Assembly: GCA_050259195.1 (NCBI GenBank)
Contig: JBLNAE010000284.1
Span: 1 to 5,424, forward strand
Source: PSLL01 sp050259195
Lineage (GTDB): Bacteria > Desulfobacterota_D > UBA1144 > Nemesobacterales > CSP1-2
DNA length: 5,424 bases
Direction: 5' to 3'
Shown here piece by piece: positions 1 to 5,424 of this stretch (the first letter of the stretch is position 1; every line of letters begins with the position of its first letter). A program made the translations under genes and the position numbers. The notes beneath the pieces were generated by a model. It was not told the origin of the DNA. It saw only the letters and a program-made list of their open reading frames with translations, and made no database searches.

Positions 1-270
1 ATTATGCATTACTTTCCAGAAACAAGAGAGATAGAGTTCCAAGAGAAAAGAAGAAATATAAAATGGATAAACGACGAGGTATGGTTTGAAGCATGAAAAG
101 AAGGAAGAACGGGATACCCTATTGTTGATGCAGGCATGAGGCAGCTTAAAGAAGAGGGTTGGATCCACAATAGAGTAAGGATGATAGTAGTCTCGTTCTT
201 AACAAAAGACTTGCTTATAGACTGGAGATTGGGAGACAGGCACTTCTTTGATTACCTTATTGACTACGAT
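1..270 (+). pseudogene. Deoxyribodipyrimidine photolyase, C-terminal remnant with internal stop
   Basis: Class I photolyases use FAD and light to split cyclobutane pyrimidine dimers in DNA. Frame 1 from base 1 reads through the conserved FAD-binding helical domain: YFPETREIEFQ, then an EAxKEGRTGYPIVDAGMRQL block, then GWIHNRVRMIVVSFLTKDLL, then DWRLG and DYD. These are family hallmarks in the right order. The codon after EA (94-96) is TGA where the family has tryptophan (AW..GRTGYP), so a single TGG-to-TGA change breaks the frame. The N-terminal half lies outside the window, if it exists. After DYD the expected ASN..NWQW segment is absent and G+C-rich unrelated sequence begins, so the C-terminal ~60 residues are missing. 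An ATG at 136 could restart a short peptide, but that would have no complete cofactor site. I am confident of the family; whether the upstream part is intact is unknown. Confidence 0.85.
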
Positions 271-272
271 GA

Positions 273-404
273 AACTGGTTCTGGATCGATGACCGCGACT
301 TCCGTTCGAAGGGGCTCTTCACGTTCCTCTATTTTCTGTTCTCCCTGACAGAGACCGGCGGCAAGGAGGGCGCCCCGGTAGTGACGATCCCTATAGGTCC
401 ATGA
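273..404 (+). pseudogene. C-terminal fragment of an unrecognised gene, upstream member of the broken operon
   Basis: Frame 3 is open from 273 (just after a TGA at 270-272) to a TGA at 402-404, about 43 codons. It starts NWFWIDDRDF, has an aromatic/leucine-rich middle (LFTFLYFLFSL) and ends GAPVVTIPIGP. Composition is G+C-rich like the BASS gene downstream and unlike the photolyase remnant upstream. Its stop overlaps the ATG at 401 by four bases (ATGA), as the two downstream junctions also do. That supports it being the true 3' end of a gene in the same operon, cut off at its 5' end near 271. NWFW resembles the NWQW of photolyase, but nothing after it matches that family. I do not recognise the protein and assign no function. 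Confidence 0.45.
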
Positions 405-701
405 AGGTGAGGACTGACAAGTTCTTTGCAAGGGGGATCGGTATCTACGCGGGTAGAGTGACAACGCCCAAAGATGTCTAGCTTCTGGGCATCGCCTTAC
501 GCGTCTTACACGCACATGTGCGCGCCGGGCACGCGCCGTCACATCAAGGCGGCGCTGAAGCTTGGTGCAACGATGGAAGAGACCATGGAGGTGCTGAAGC
601 TATGCGTCGTCCAGAGGGTTCAGGCATGCAATCTCCGTGTGTCGATTCTCAACGAGGAACTTTGCAATCGTAGAGTGAAGCGTAAGGAGATAGAGCGATG
701 A
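401..701 (+). pseudogene. Carboxymuconolactone decarboxylase-family protein, broken by stop and frameshift
   Basis: CMD/AhpD-like proteins are small all-helical proteins: decarboxylases of aromatic catabolism, or peroxidase-type enzymes with a CxxC pair. From the ATG at 401 frame 2 reads MKVRTDKFFARGIGIYAG and onward to TTPKDV, then TAG (479-481), then LLGIA. The homology then moves to frame 3 at about 498-501 (ASYTHMCAPGTRRHIKAAL, then KLGATMEETMEVLKL) and ends in LNEEL and a basic tail at 701. The family pattern (PPK..ELL.IA.DAS.TH...G...HI..AL..GAT..EI.EVL) fits if two bases were lost near 498. So there is one nonsense codon and one frameshift. Corrected length is about 100 residues, within the small-CMD range. 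No CxxC pair is visible, so peroxidase activity is not supported. It overlaps the upstream fragment and the BASS gene by four bases each. An ATG at 474 opens a 75-codon frame that is a by-product of the frameshift. Confidence 0.75.
683..689 (+). promoter_or_regulatory. Ribosome binding site fixing the BASS transporter start
   Basis: TAAGGAG lies eight bases upstream of the ATG at 698, inside the last codons of the CMD remnant. It supports that start and means the transporter can be initiated without coupled translation of the broken gene in front of it. Confidence 0.7.
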
Positions 702-1579
702 CATTAGGCAAAGTGCTCAACATCCTCTCTCTCATCACACTCATTGAGGGGATGATCTTCGTTGGTCTGACAGCCTCGATGAACGATGTTATAAACGCCG
801 CGAGAGATTGGAAACTGGTCGTGCGAATGCTCCTCGCTAACTATGTCTTCGTTCCTGCCATCACCGCGGCCCTGCTCGTGGTATTCCACACCAACCCGAT
901 GGTGGTCGTCGGGTTTCTAATCCTGGCGGCCTGTCCGGGAGGCCCATACGGTGCTATTTTCTCGATGATTGCCAAGGCAAACGTTGGCGCCGCAGTGGGG
1001 TTGGGGCTTATCTTGGTGGGATTGTCGCCGCTCGTCTCGCCAGCGCTCCTGAACATTCTGGAGTCCATGCTTTTCGGCAACAAGGTCGTACACGTGAACG
1101 TGACCAAGATGACTGTCACCCTTCTCTTGGCTCAACTCCTGCCGCTACTCATCGGCCTTGCCATCAATTATTGGCGCCCATCCCTGACGTCCAGGTTGGT
1201 GGGACCAGCCAGCCAACTGGCAAAGGTCCTTAATGCCACATTACTAGTTCTCATTTTTTATACCTACTACAAACTGTTTCTGGAAATCAAACCGATCGGC
1301 TACTTCGGCACGCTCTTTCTGCTCATTGCCACCGTGGCCATCGGATGGGTCGCGGGTGTCTCGGACAGCGCCAACCGAAAGGCGACGGCTCTTACTGCGT
1401 CAATCCGTAACAGTATCCCCAGCATAGTCATCGCGATAGAGTCCTTCCCTGGCACGCTGGCCCTGCCAGCAGTTGTTGTCTTCGGCATTTTCGGGCTTTT
1501 GGGATCCCTCGTCCTTGCCCTTTGGTGGGGCATGCGAGCACGGGCAGCGGGCCGCACGGCCGAAGGAGCAAAAGCATGA
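698..1579 (+). CDS. Bile acid:sodium symporter (BASS) family transporter
   Basis: The 293-residue protein is strongly hydrophobic, with about nine membrane segments (roughly residues 7-25, 41-62, 66-79, 94-115, 138-157, 179-195, 203-220 and 253-278, plus a short segment near 240). BASS proteins are inner-membrane, usually Na+-coupled carriers of organic anions. Two family signatures are visible: CPGGPYGAIFSMIAKAN at residues 79-95, matching the CPGG..SN....AKGN crossover helix, and ANRKATALTASIRN at 225-238, matching the second crossover region. Length is typical of the family. The first signature has PYGA in place of the usual SN, so Na+ coupling and substrate are uncertain. The start at 698 has a good ribosome binding site and overlaps the CMD stop by four bases. 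It is the only intact gene of a G+C-rich operon. Operon partners of CMD type hint at an aromatic or carboxylate substrate; that is inference only. Confidence 0.92.
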   Translation: MTLGKVLNILSLITLIEGMIFVGLTASMNDVINAARDWKLVVRMLLANYVFVPAITAALLVVFHTNPMVVVGFLILAACPGGPYGAIFSMIAKANVGAAVGLGLILVGLSPLVSPALLNILESMLFGNKVVHVNVTKMTVTLLLAQLLPLLIGLAINYWRPSLTSRLVGPASQLAKVLNATLLVLIFYTYYKLFLEIKPIGYFGTLFLLIATVAIGWVAGVSDSANRKATALTASIRNSIPSIVIAIESFPGTLALPAVVVFGIFGLLGSLVLALWWGMRARAAGRTAEGAKA

Positions 1580-1596
1580 GCGAAGCGCTTGCGTAA
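1576..1596 (+). pseudogene. First six codons of the next operon gene, then truncated
   Basis: An ATG at 1576 overlaps the TGA of the BASS gene in the same ATGA arrangement seen twice upstream, and AAGGAG sits at 1563-1568 in front of it. It reads MSEALA and then TAA at 1594-1596. G+C-rich sequence stops about here. The simplest reading is that a downstream operon gene was cut away a few codons after its start. Chance occurrence of an ATGA at a gene end is quite possible, so confidence is low. Confidence 0.35.
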
Positions 1597-1704
1597 CCTC
1601 AGTAAAGAGAAAAAATGAACGCAGGAAAGAAGAACGAGATGAAGCTATTTACGGGTTCAGTTCTACATAAGGTAGGACGCTGGGCTGGGTGGCTATTGGC
1701 ATTA

Positions 1705-1871
1705 TATCAGTTTGCTGAGGAGTCAATAGAAATACTGAAGGGGGGGCGGGACAGCACTTCGACCCCGAGTTGGTGGAGCGTTTCTCGGCCATCGCCCCTG
1801 GTCTGCATGGGCGCTTTGCCAATGACTACGTGGCGGCGCGTAAGGAACTAGCGAGGATCATCCAGCGCTAG
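1705..1871 (+). pseudogene. HD-GYP domain C-terminal remnant (cyclic-di-GMP phosphodiesterase type), frameshifted
   Basis: HD-GYP proteins hydrolyse cyclic-di-GMP. Frame 1 from 1705 reads YQFAEESIEILKGG, resembling the YK..FS.EEA+EIL+.G segment near the end of the domain. After the seven-G run at 1740-1746 the homology continues in frame 3 as GQHFDPELVERFSAIAPGLH and on to a TAG at 1869-1871, resembling the G..FDP.+V.AF end of the domain. The G run therefore holds an indel of one or two bases. The HD and GYP metal-binding motifs are absent, so this is only the tail. An ATG at 1615 opens a frame through YQFAEES, but residues before 1705 show no clear family match. The length of the remnant upstream is uncertain; the FDPELVERF part is the firm evidence. 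Confidence 0.6.
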
Positions 1872-1961
1872 TTCAAAACTGACCTGGGCATTATTCTTGA
1901 AGAGGTATTTACTGGCAAGTGAGAACTGTTTTATTAAAGATTCGTTCACATTGTTTAAAAG

Positions 1962-2681
1962 TCATTTATCTTCACCCTTTGAGAATTTTGAACTATACAG
2001 GCTTACTAGCCGTGCAACTAAGATTGTCAAATACAGCTGACCGGCTATCGCTTCTAAAACAGCAAGGGATTTTGCTTCATTAGTTGCTGGTGTTATATCA
2101 CCATACCCCAAAGTGACTAAAGTAACAAAGCTATAATAAATCGTGTCAGAACCGGTCATAGCTTTGTCAAGGTTCCGGTCATGGCTGATGTGAAATGATC
2201 CCGGAATGAATTTCTCAATCAAAAGAAAAGCGGTGGCCCAAGTAATTCCCATGAGAAAGTAGACGCAAACCGCGGCATAGAGCGTTTCAGATGTGATTTC
2301 CCTAGTTCTCAGTATGTGAGAAAGTATTCGGACTGTCACAAAACCAAAGAATAATATGCCGGAAGGCAGATATTCTTCAAATAAAGCAGCGTTTATTTTG
2401 TATAAAATGAAATTAATAAAAATCCCAATTATCCAGAGAAGACCAAGTATACTGGCTATGACTATATCCCGTTTTCTATCGCTTACGGCATCCACTCCGG
2501 AAAGTAGAACGAAAGCAATCATTAATGTGACAATCACAATACCTATCGGAGTGCGTTGCAGATATGGAGAGAGTAAAGCGATGAGTATTAAAGATGTCAT
2601 GAGATATGCGAACCTATGACGCTGTGCTCTCTCTCTTAGAGTTGAGACAATACCTTTCTCTCTTCCCAATTTGCCGTTCAT
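1962..2681 (-). CDS. Potassium channel family protein (two-TM pore domain with N-terminal membrane segments)
   Basis: This 239-residue membrane protein has hydrophobic segments at about 25-39, 45-61, 73-94 and 105-121, then an outer pore helix at 132-157, a pore helix near 178-189, the filter TLGYGDI at 190-196, and an inner helix at about 203-229 (AVLEAIAGQLYLTILVARLV). The filter differs from canonical TVGYGD by Val-to-Leu, a form common in bacterial Ion_trans_2 proteins of this type, so K+ or general monovalent cation flux is likely. There is no C-terminal RCK/TrkA-N ligand-binding domain, and no S4-like arginine array is visible. The start at 2681 is supported by AGGAGG about eight bases upstream (plus strand CCTCCT at 2688-2693). 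The frame is uninterrupted with A+T-rich codon use. It is transcribed divergently from the AI-2E-family gene. Confidence 0.94.
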   Translation of the reverse strand: MNGKLGREKGIVSTLRERAQRHRFAYLMTSLILIALLSPYLQRTPIGIVIVTLMIAFVLLSGVDAVSDRKRDIVIASILGLLWIIGIFINFILYKINAALFEEYLPSGILFFGFVTVRILSHILRTREITSETLYAAVCVYFLMGITWATAFLLIEKFIPGSFHISHDRNLDKAMTGSDTIYYSFVTLVTLGYGDITPATNEAKSLAVLEAIAGQLYLTILVARLVSLYSSKFSKGEDK

Positions 2682-2854
2682 ATTATCCCTCCTACTTTGA
2701 ATTATTTAAAAAAGTCGTTGAGGAATTCCAATTGATTATTGCCATAGCTAGGGAACTTATTATATATTATGGAACTTGATAGATATTAAATGCATTCCCA
2801 AAACTCGATATGGGATGTTTTTCTGTGAAAACTTTCTAAAATGAGGATAGATAC
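2682..2854. promoter_or_regulatory. Divergent promoter region between channel and AI-2E-family genes
   Basis: This 173-base A+T-rich stretch must hold the promoters of both flanking genes. On the - strand there is an exact TATAAT (plus coordinates 2759-2764), about 78 bases ahead of the channel start, without a convincing -35. On the + strand TTGATA at 2776-2781 could be a -35, but no good -10 follows at 16-18 bases. GGAACTT occurs twice as a direct repeat (2752-2758 and 2771-2777, 19-base period) either side of the A+T core, and GGAATTCC (2722-2729) is a perfect palindrome. These could be protein-binding sites. None is strong enough to name a regulator. Confidence 0.4.
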
Positions 2855-3844
2855 ATGGGCCCTCTCAATCGTGTTCTTATTACTGGAGCAAGTATCGTTA
2901 TCATAGTGGCAGGTTTGCGTGCGGCTTCTTCATTAGTGGGTTTTGTTTTCCTTGCCGCATTGTTAGCCATTAGTCTTTCTCAATTCGTTGGTTTTATAGT
3001 AAGAAAAGGCGTTCCTCGTCCGCTTGCTATGTTAATTACGATTCTGGTTTTCATTGTAGGCGGTGTTCTTTTAACAATGTATGTTGGAAGGTCCATGGCT
3101 GAACTCGTCCAAACTTTACCTTCATACCAATACCGCTTATCTGAATATAAAGAATCCATGCGGAATCTCCTTACTCGCTCAGGAGTTGATGTGTCTGAAT
3201 TGTTTTCACGTGAGGAGTTTGATCCGAAAAGGATTATCCCAATCGCTATTTCTCTTTTAAGCAGGGCGCTTAATGCATTTAGTTCGTCTATCTTCCTTTT
3301 GATACTCATTTCCTTAATGCTGGTTGAGTTAACCGGTTTAGAGGCTAGGATACAAAAAGGTGAATATCCGAAGAGCAGTATAAGCGCTAGGTTGTTTGAG
3401 GTTCGAAATGATCTTAGAAAGTTTGTTTCAATAACTGCTCTAATGGGTCTCTTTGCGGCAATAGCAAATGTCATACTGCTTGTTGCCCTTGGGGTTGATT
3501 ACCCTGTGCTCTGGGGAGTGGTCTCTTTTCTATTCAATTTCGTTCCTGCCGTGGGGAATCTAATTGCTATGATTCCCCCTTTCATATTGGCGTTACTCGA
3601 GTTTGGGTGGACTAAAGCAATCATCGTTGTGGTCGGTTTCATAGTTATTAACAACATAGTAGATGTTGTGGTCAAGCCTAAGCTGATGAAGCAGGGGCTG
3701 GACATTTCTATACTTTTAATTTTTCTCTCACTTATGTTCTGGACTTGGGTATTGGGAACGCTCGGAACAATTTTAGCGGTACCACTCACATTGTTGATTA
3801 AAAGGGTGTTAATAGAATTCTCTGAAGATAGTCCTACCCAATAG
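2855..3844 (+). CDS. AI-2E family transporter (PerM/UPF0118 type)
   Basis: The 329-residue integral membrane protein has the family layout: two close N-terminal hydrophobic segments (about 7-47), one at 57-78, a soluble stretch of about 60 residues (80-140), a segment at 143-158, and a C-terminal bundle from 190 on. Family blocks are clear: FLFNFVPAVGNLIAMIPP at 225-242, then a NN.V...V.KPKLM block at 266-278, the GLDIS segment, and the FWTWVLGTLGTILAVPLT block at 295-312. The family is named for autoinducer-2 export, but members also include Na+/H+ antiporters and uncharacterised permeases, so the substrate is not known. The ATG at 2855 has GAGG eight bases upstream. Length is slightly below the usual 340-370, mainly at the termini. 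The frame is intact. No convincing terminator is visible in the 124 bases after it. Confidence 0.94.
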   Translation: MGPLNRVLITGASIVIIVAGLRAASSLVGFVFLAALLAISLSQFVGFIVRKGVPRPLAMLITILVFIVGGVLLTMYVGRSMAELVQTLPSYQYRLSEYKESMRNLLTRSGVDVSELFSREEFDPKRIIPIAISLLSRALNAFSSSIFLLILISLMLVELTGLEARIQKGEYPKSSISARLFEVRNDLRKFVSITALMGLFAAIANVILLVALGVDYPVLWGVVSFLFNFVPAVGNLIAMIPPFILALLEFGWTKAIIVVVGFIVINNIVDVVVKPKLMKQGLDISILLIFLSLMFWTWVLGTLGTILAVPLTLLIKRVLIEFSEDSPTQ

Positions 3845-3929
3845 CCGTTTAAAAGCCCTGTAAAATGGGGTGAGCCTCAAACAGTGAAGATGTTGAAAAG
3901 TCAGACACAATGACCTCTTCCACAAACAG

Positions 3930-3995
3930 GCTCTTTAATCATACTTCCGAATATAGATCGTAAGTAATGTGAGTTCGATGAAAGAATTAAAGAGC
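3930..3995. repeat. 10-base inverted repeat straddling the left IS end
   Basis: GCTCTTTAAT at 3930-3939 is the exact reverse complement of ATTAAAGAGC at 3986-3995. One arm lies outside the IS982-type element and the other just inside it, overlapping the transposase stop. The loop would be 46 bases, and no T-run follows either arm. It may be chance. Confidence 0.3.
3969..3988 (+). repeat. Left terminal inverted repeat of the IS982-type element
   Basis: GTGAGTTCGATG (3969-3980) matches the other end perfectly. Over 20 bases, 18 are identical, with mismatches at positions 13 and 17. It runs into the transposase stop codon at 3987-3989. Confidence 0.85.
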
Positions 3996-4856
3996 AACAG
4001 GGAGATAGGAATTAATAGATAAGCCAATTGAGGGTTTCTTAGGCTGATGTGTATATGCAATTAGAGCAGTAACAATATTGACTATAAAATTAAATACGCT
4101 CCTGTGACGTGAATGCTCTATTTGAGATATGTTCTTTAGCTGATCACCAACACTCTCAATTACTGCTCTTTTCCTGAGCAGCAACTTCTCCATAAGAGAC
4201 ATAAGTTTGTTTTTCATATTCTTCCTGAGCTTTGAACAAGTTGTACCCCCTTTGGAGGAGTTGTTCAAATAACCTTTGAGATATATATCCCTTGTCTCCA
4301 AAGAGCTTTCCAACTATGTCTTGAGTTAGCTTAGGTACTGGCCTTCTATCATCAACATTTCCTGGAGTTAGCTTGAGAGCTAGAAACTCACCCCTGTCAT
4401 TTATAATCAGATGCAGTTTAAATCCATAGAACCATCCAACGGAGTTTTTCCCTCTCTGGGCTATTCCGTAGAAGACCCTGTGAGAAGGAATCCTTTGGTT
4501 CTTACATACTGTAATTGCTATAGAATCTATGAAACTTACCCCTGTTACTTTACCTCTTCTGGTGTGCAGATATACATAAAGTGGCAGAAGCACTCTAGAC
4601 ATTAGCTCTACAAAACGAGAGTAGCTTAATTCGGAAATTCTCCTCTTAGTTTTCTACATACGTGATTTATATAGTACCATTTGAATGTACGGTATCCTGA
4701 GATATGAAACCAAACTACTATAGTCATCACTTCACTCATCGATAAAGTACTCTTATACACTCTCTTAATCTTGCCATCGGACAGCAGTTGTTTTGCCTAA
4801 TGTTTCTCAAAGTTCTTGCAAAAGTCATCAATGTCACAGAAAATATGAAGTAACAT
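3987..4856 (-). pseudogene. IS982-family DDE transposase, one nonsense codon and two frameshifts
   Basis: The transposase would cut and join the IS ends. The ATG at 4856 has AGGAG just upstream and opens MLLHIFCDIDDFCKNFEKH, then TAG (4797-4799, probably a former TGG), then AKQLLSDGKIKRVYKSTLSM and on through SGYRTFKWYY to GEFPN. One base is missing near 4640, and the match resumes as YSRFVELMSRVLLPLYVYL. The catalytic residues are still readable: Asp in SFIDS, Asp in FGDKGY and Glu in LLRKRAVIE. A second frameshift lies at 4232-4234, between GYNLF and KLRKNMKN. The rest (LKNISQIEHSRHRS, then HQPKKPS) reaches the TAA at 3987. Corrected length is about 290 residues, normal for the family. The ATG at 4602 is internal, not a real start. 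Each lesion alone should abolish full-length product. Confidence 0.92.
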
Positions 4857-4928
4857 TTTAGCTCTCCTTTTGTGGTCGGTTTTTGATCCACATATATTCC
4901 TAGCACATTTGGAGAGATTTTTATATCC

Positions 4929-4948
4929 AATCCTTACATCGAACTCAC
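4929..4948 (-). repeat. Right terminal inverted repeat of the IS982-type element
   Basis: Read on the - strand from 4948 it begins GTGAGTTCGATG and agrees with the left end at 18 of 20 positions. It lies about 73 bases upstream of the transposase start at 4856. Confidence 0.85.
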
Positions 4949-5003
4949 GTTATATTTATAAGTAACTTCTCCAATATGCTCTACTGCTTCACCAAAGCTT
5001 TAT

Positions 5004-5025
5004 AAGCCTTTGTGAGGCTTTTATT
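5004..5025 (+). terminator. Possible small hairpin followed by T-rich tract
   Basis: AAGCCT (5004-5009) and AGGCTT (5015-5020) form a six-base perfect stem with a five-base loop, followed by TTATT. It is short and only half G+C, so it is a weak terminator candidate. No intact + strand gene ends just before it. Confidence 0.25.
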
Positions 5026-5033
5026 ACAAATTC

Positions 5034-5059
5034 TTCCCTGGTTGCAAGCATCCAGGGAA
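5034..5059. repeat. 26-base near-perfect palindrome inside the IS6-type remnant
   Basis: TTCCCTGG (5034-5041) pairs exactly with CCAGGGAA (5052-5059). The ten-base middle is itself nearly self-complementary (TGC/GCA), so 11 of 12 opposing positions pair. It falls at the start of the recognisable transposase fragment and may simply be coding sequence. Confidence 0.35.
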
Positions 5060-5290
5060 TGGTTCTGGATATCTTTACAATCTCGAAGAAATAAAGCAGT
5101 GGTTAAAAGGTTTTTGAGCAAGCCCCTAAATGGATTAGGCTATGTTTCTGGAGTCAGCATCACTGGTAAACTCAGGGGCTACGGTGTGACGAAGAAAGAG
5201 ATCCTTTTTAATTCGAAAAATGAAACAAATGGTTTTACAGCTTCGCTGTCTGATTGATCTTTTACTTTTCATAAGTTCGATAGAGGGAAG
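5035..5290 (+). pseudogene. IS6-family-type transposase remnant, catalytic Asp lost and internally deleted
   Basis: IS6-type transposases carry a DDE integrase-like core. Frame 1 near 5053 reads QGMVLDI, then frame 2 from 5075 reads LQSRRNKAVVKRFLSK, then GLGYV and ITGKLRGYGVTKKEIL. This resembles the family pattern G.VLDILVQSRR..KAAKRF...L..L..VPRVI.TDKL.SYG.AK.E.+P. About two bases are missing near 5076. The aspartate of TDKL, a catalytic residue, is Gly here (GGT at 5165-5167). After KKEIL the usual H....NNRAENSH block with the catalytic Glu is gone, and RKMKQ follows directly in another frame (about 5217-5231), the start of the family's RK.K.FKS region. After 5231 the match is only suggestive (LSD, stop, SFTFHKF). 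No terminal repeats were found. It is a relic, far older or more damaged than the IS982-type copy next to it. Confidence 0.7.
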
Positions 5291-5424
5291 GGTAGAATAG
5301 ATGAAACCTGATATTTTGTGCACACATTGAAACATCATATTTTTTTCTTGAGCGAAGGATTTGAATTTATAATTTAAGAAAGCCTCGCAACTTATATTAC
5401 CAACTAAACTGAAAGGCAATAGTT
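5291..5424. other. Noncoding-looking tail of window
   Basis: This A+T-rich stretch includes a run of seven T at 5340-5346. A - strand frame from 5419 covers it, but it runs on antisense through the IS6-type remnant and matches no family I recognise. I see no RNA gene, repeat or promoter that I can support. Confidence 0.3.

Larger units (their letters stand above)
3969..4948 (-). mobile_element. IS982-family insertion sequence, inactivated, complete to both ends
   Basis: The element is about 980 bp, the usual size for IS982 elements (~1 kb), and carries one transposase gene on the - strand. It is bounded by inverted repeats starting GTGAGTTCGATG. The ends may extend a few bases outward (TAAT at 3965-3968 against TAAC on the other strand at 4952-4949). 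I see no clean target-site duplication: TAAGTAA occurs at 3961-3967 beside the left end and again at 4959-4965, but the second copy is ten bases outside the right repeat. Transposase lesions make it immobile on its own. It separates the AI-2E-family gene from the IS6-type remnant. Confidence 0.9.

Noticed and set aside
136..348. 70-codon open frame starting MRQLKEEGW as a gene
   Set aside because: Its ATG is the internal methionine of the photolyase DAGMRQL motif, and the tail after about 270 is out-of-frame read-through of unrelated DNA.
474..701. 75-codon frame starting MSSFW as an intact small CMD-type gene
   Set aside because: The first residues (about 474-500) are an out-of-frame reading of the upstream CMD segment; homology before 498 is in frame 2. 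It lacks the helix before DAS.TH, so it is the far side of a frameshift.
3851..3870. CCC/GGGG hairpin as terminator of the AI-2E-family gene
   Set aside because: The stem is only three to four pairs around an eight-base A+T-rich loop, and no T-run follows.
4411..4605. + strand 64-codon frame within the IS
   Set aside because: It is antisense to the well-conserved transposase core and resembles nothing.
4736..4930. 64-codon - strand frame starting MDIKISPN as an upstream IS gene
   Set aside because: The real transposase N-terminus (MLLHIFCDIDDFCKNFEK) is in another frame of the same strand with its own ribosome binding site.
5135..5419. 94-codon - strand frame at the right end
   Set aside because: It is antisense to the IS6-type remnant over much of its length, with no recognised motif and no visible ribosome binding site within the window.
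1..5424. CRISPR array, tRNA, rRNA, riboswitch or toxin-antitoxin pair
   Set aside because: I found no regularly spaced repeats, no tRNA-like cloverleaf, no rRNA signature and no pair of small overlapping genes of toxin-antitoxin type.

Overview
The window looks like an accessory, decaying stretch of a bacterial chromosome. It has two intact housekeeping-type membrane protein genes in A+T-rich sequence, flanked by broken gene remnants and dead insertion sequences. Bacterial origin is suggested by Shine-Dalgarno sites ahead of the intact genes, the HD-GYP remnant, the IS982- and IS6-type transposase genes and the 4-base ATGA gene overlaps. I cannot name the genus.

Layout. Bases 1-270 are the C-terminal part of a class I DNA photolyase gene, cut at both sides and carrying a nonsense codon. 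At about 271 the sequence becomes visibly G+C-rich, and this continues to about 1596. This block is the middle of an operon on the + strand: an unrecognised gene end (273-404), a broken carboxymuconolactone decarboxylase (CMD)-family gene (401-701), an intact transporter of the bile acid:sodium symporter (BASS) family (698-1579), and the first six codons of a fourth gene (1576-1596). Each junction is an ATGA overlap, so these genes were once translationally coupled. Bases 1705-1871 hold the C-terminal tail of an HD-GYP-type cyclic-di-GMP phosphodiesterase, frameshifted in a run of seven G.

Bases 1962-3844 are the healthy part: a K+ channel-like protein on the - strand and an AI-2E/PerM-family transporter on the + strand, divergent from a shared 173-base intergenic region. 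From 3969 to 4948 lies an IS982-family insertion sequence with 12-base perfect (18 of 20 overall) terminal inverted repeats. Its transposase carries one nonsense codon and two frameshifts. From about 5035 to 5290 there is an eroded IS6-type transposase fragment with a lost catalytic aspartate and an internal deletion. The last ~130 bases show nothing recognisable.

Functionally, only three genes look able to make full-length product: the BASS transporter, the K+ channel-like protein and the AI-2E-family transporter. I see no new defence, RNA or mobile system. The most informative signals are the mosaic of pseudogenes and the intact transporter left inside a broken coupled operon.
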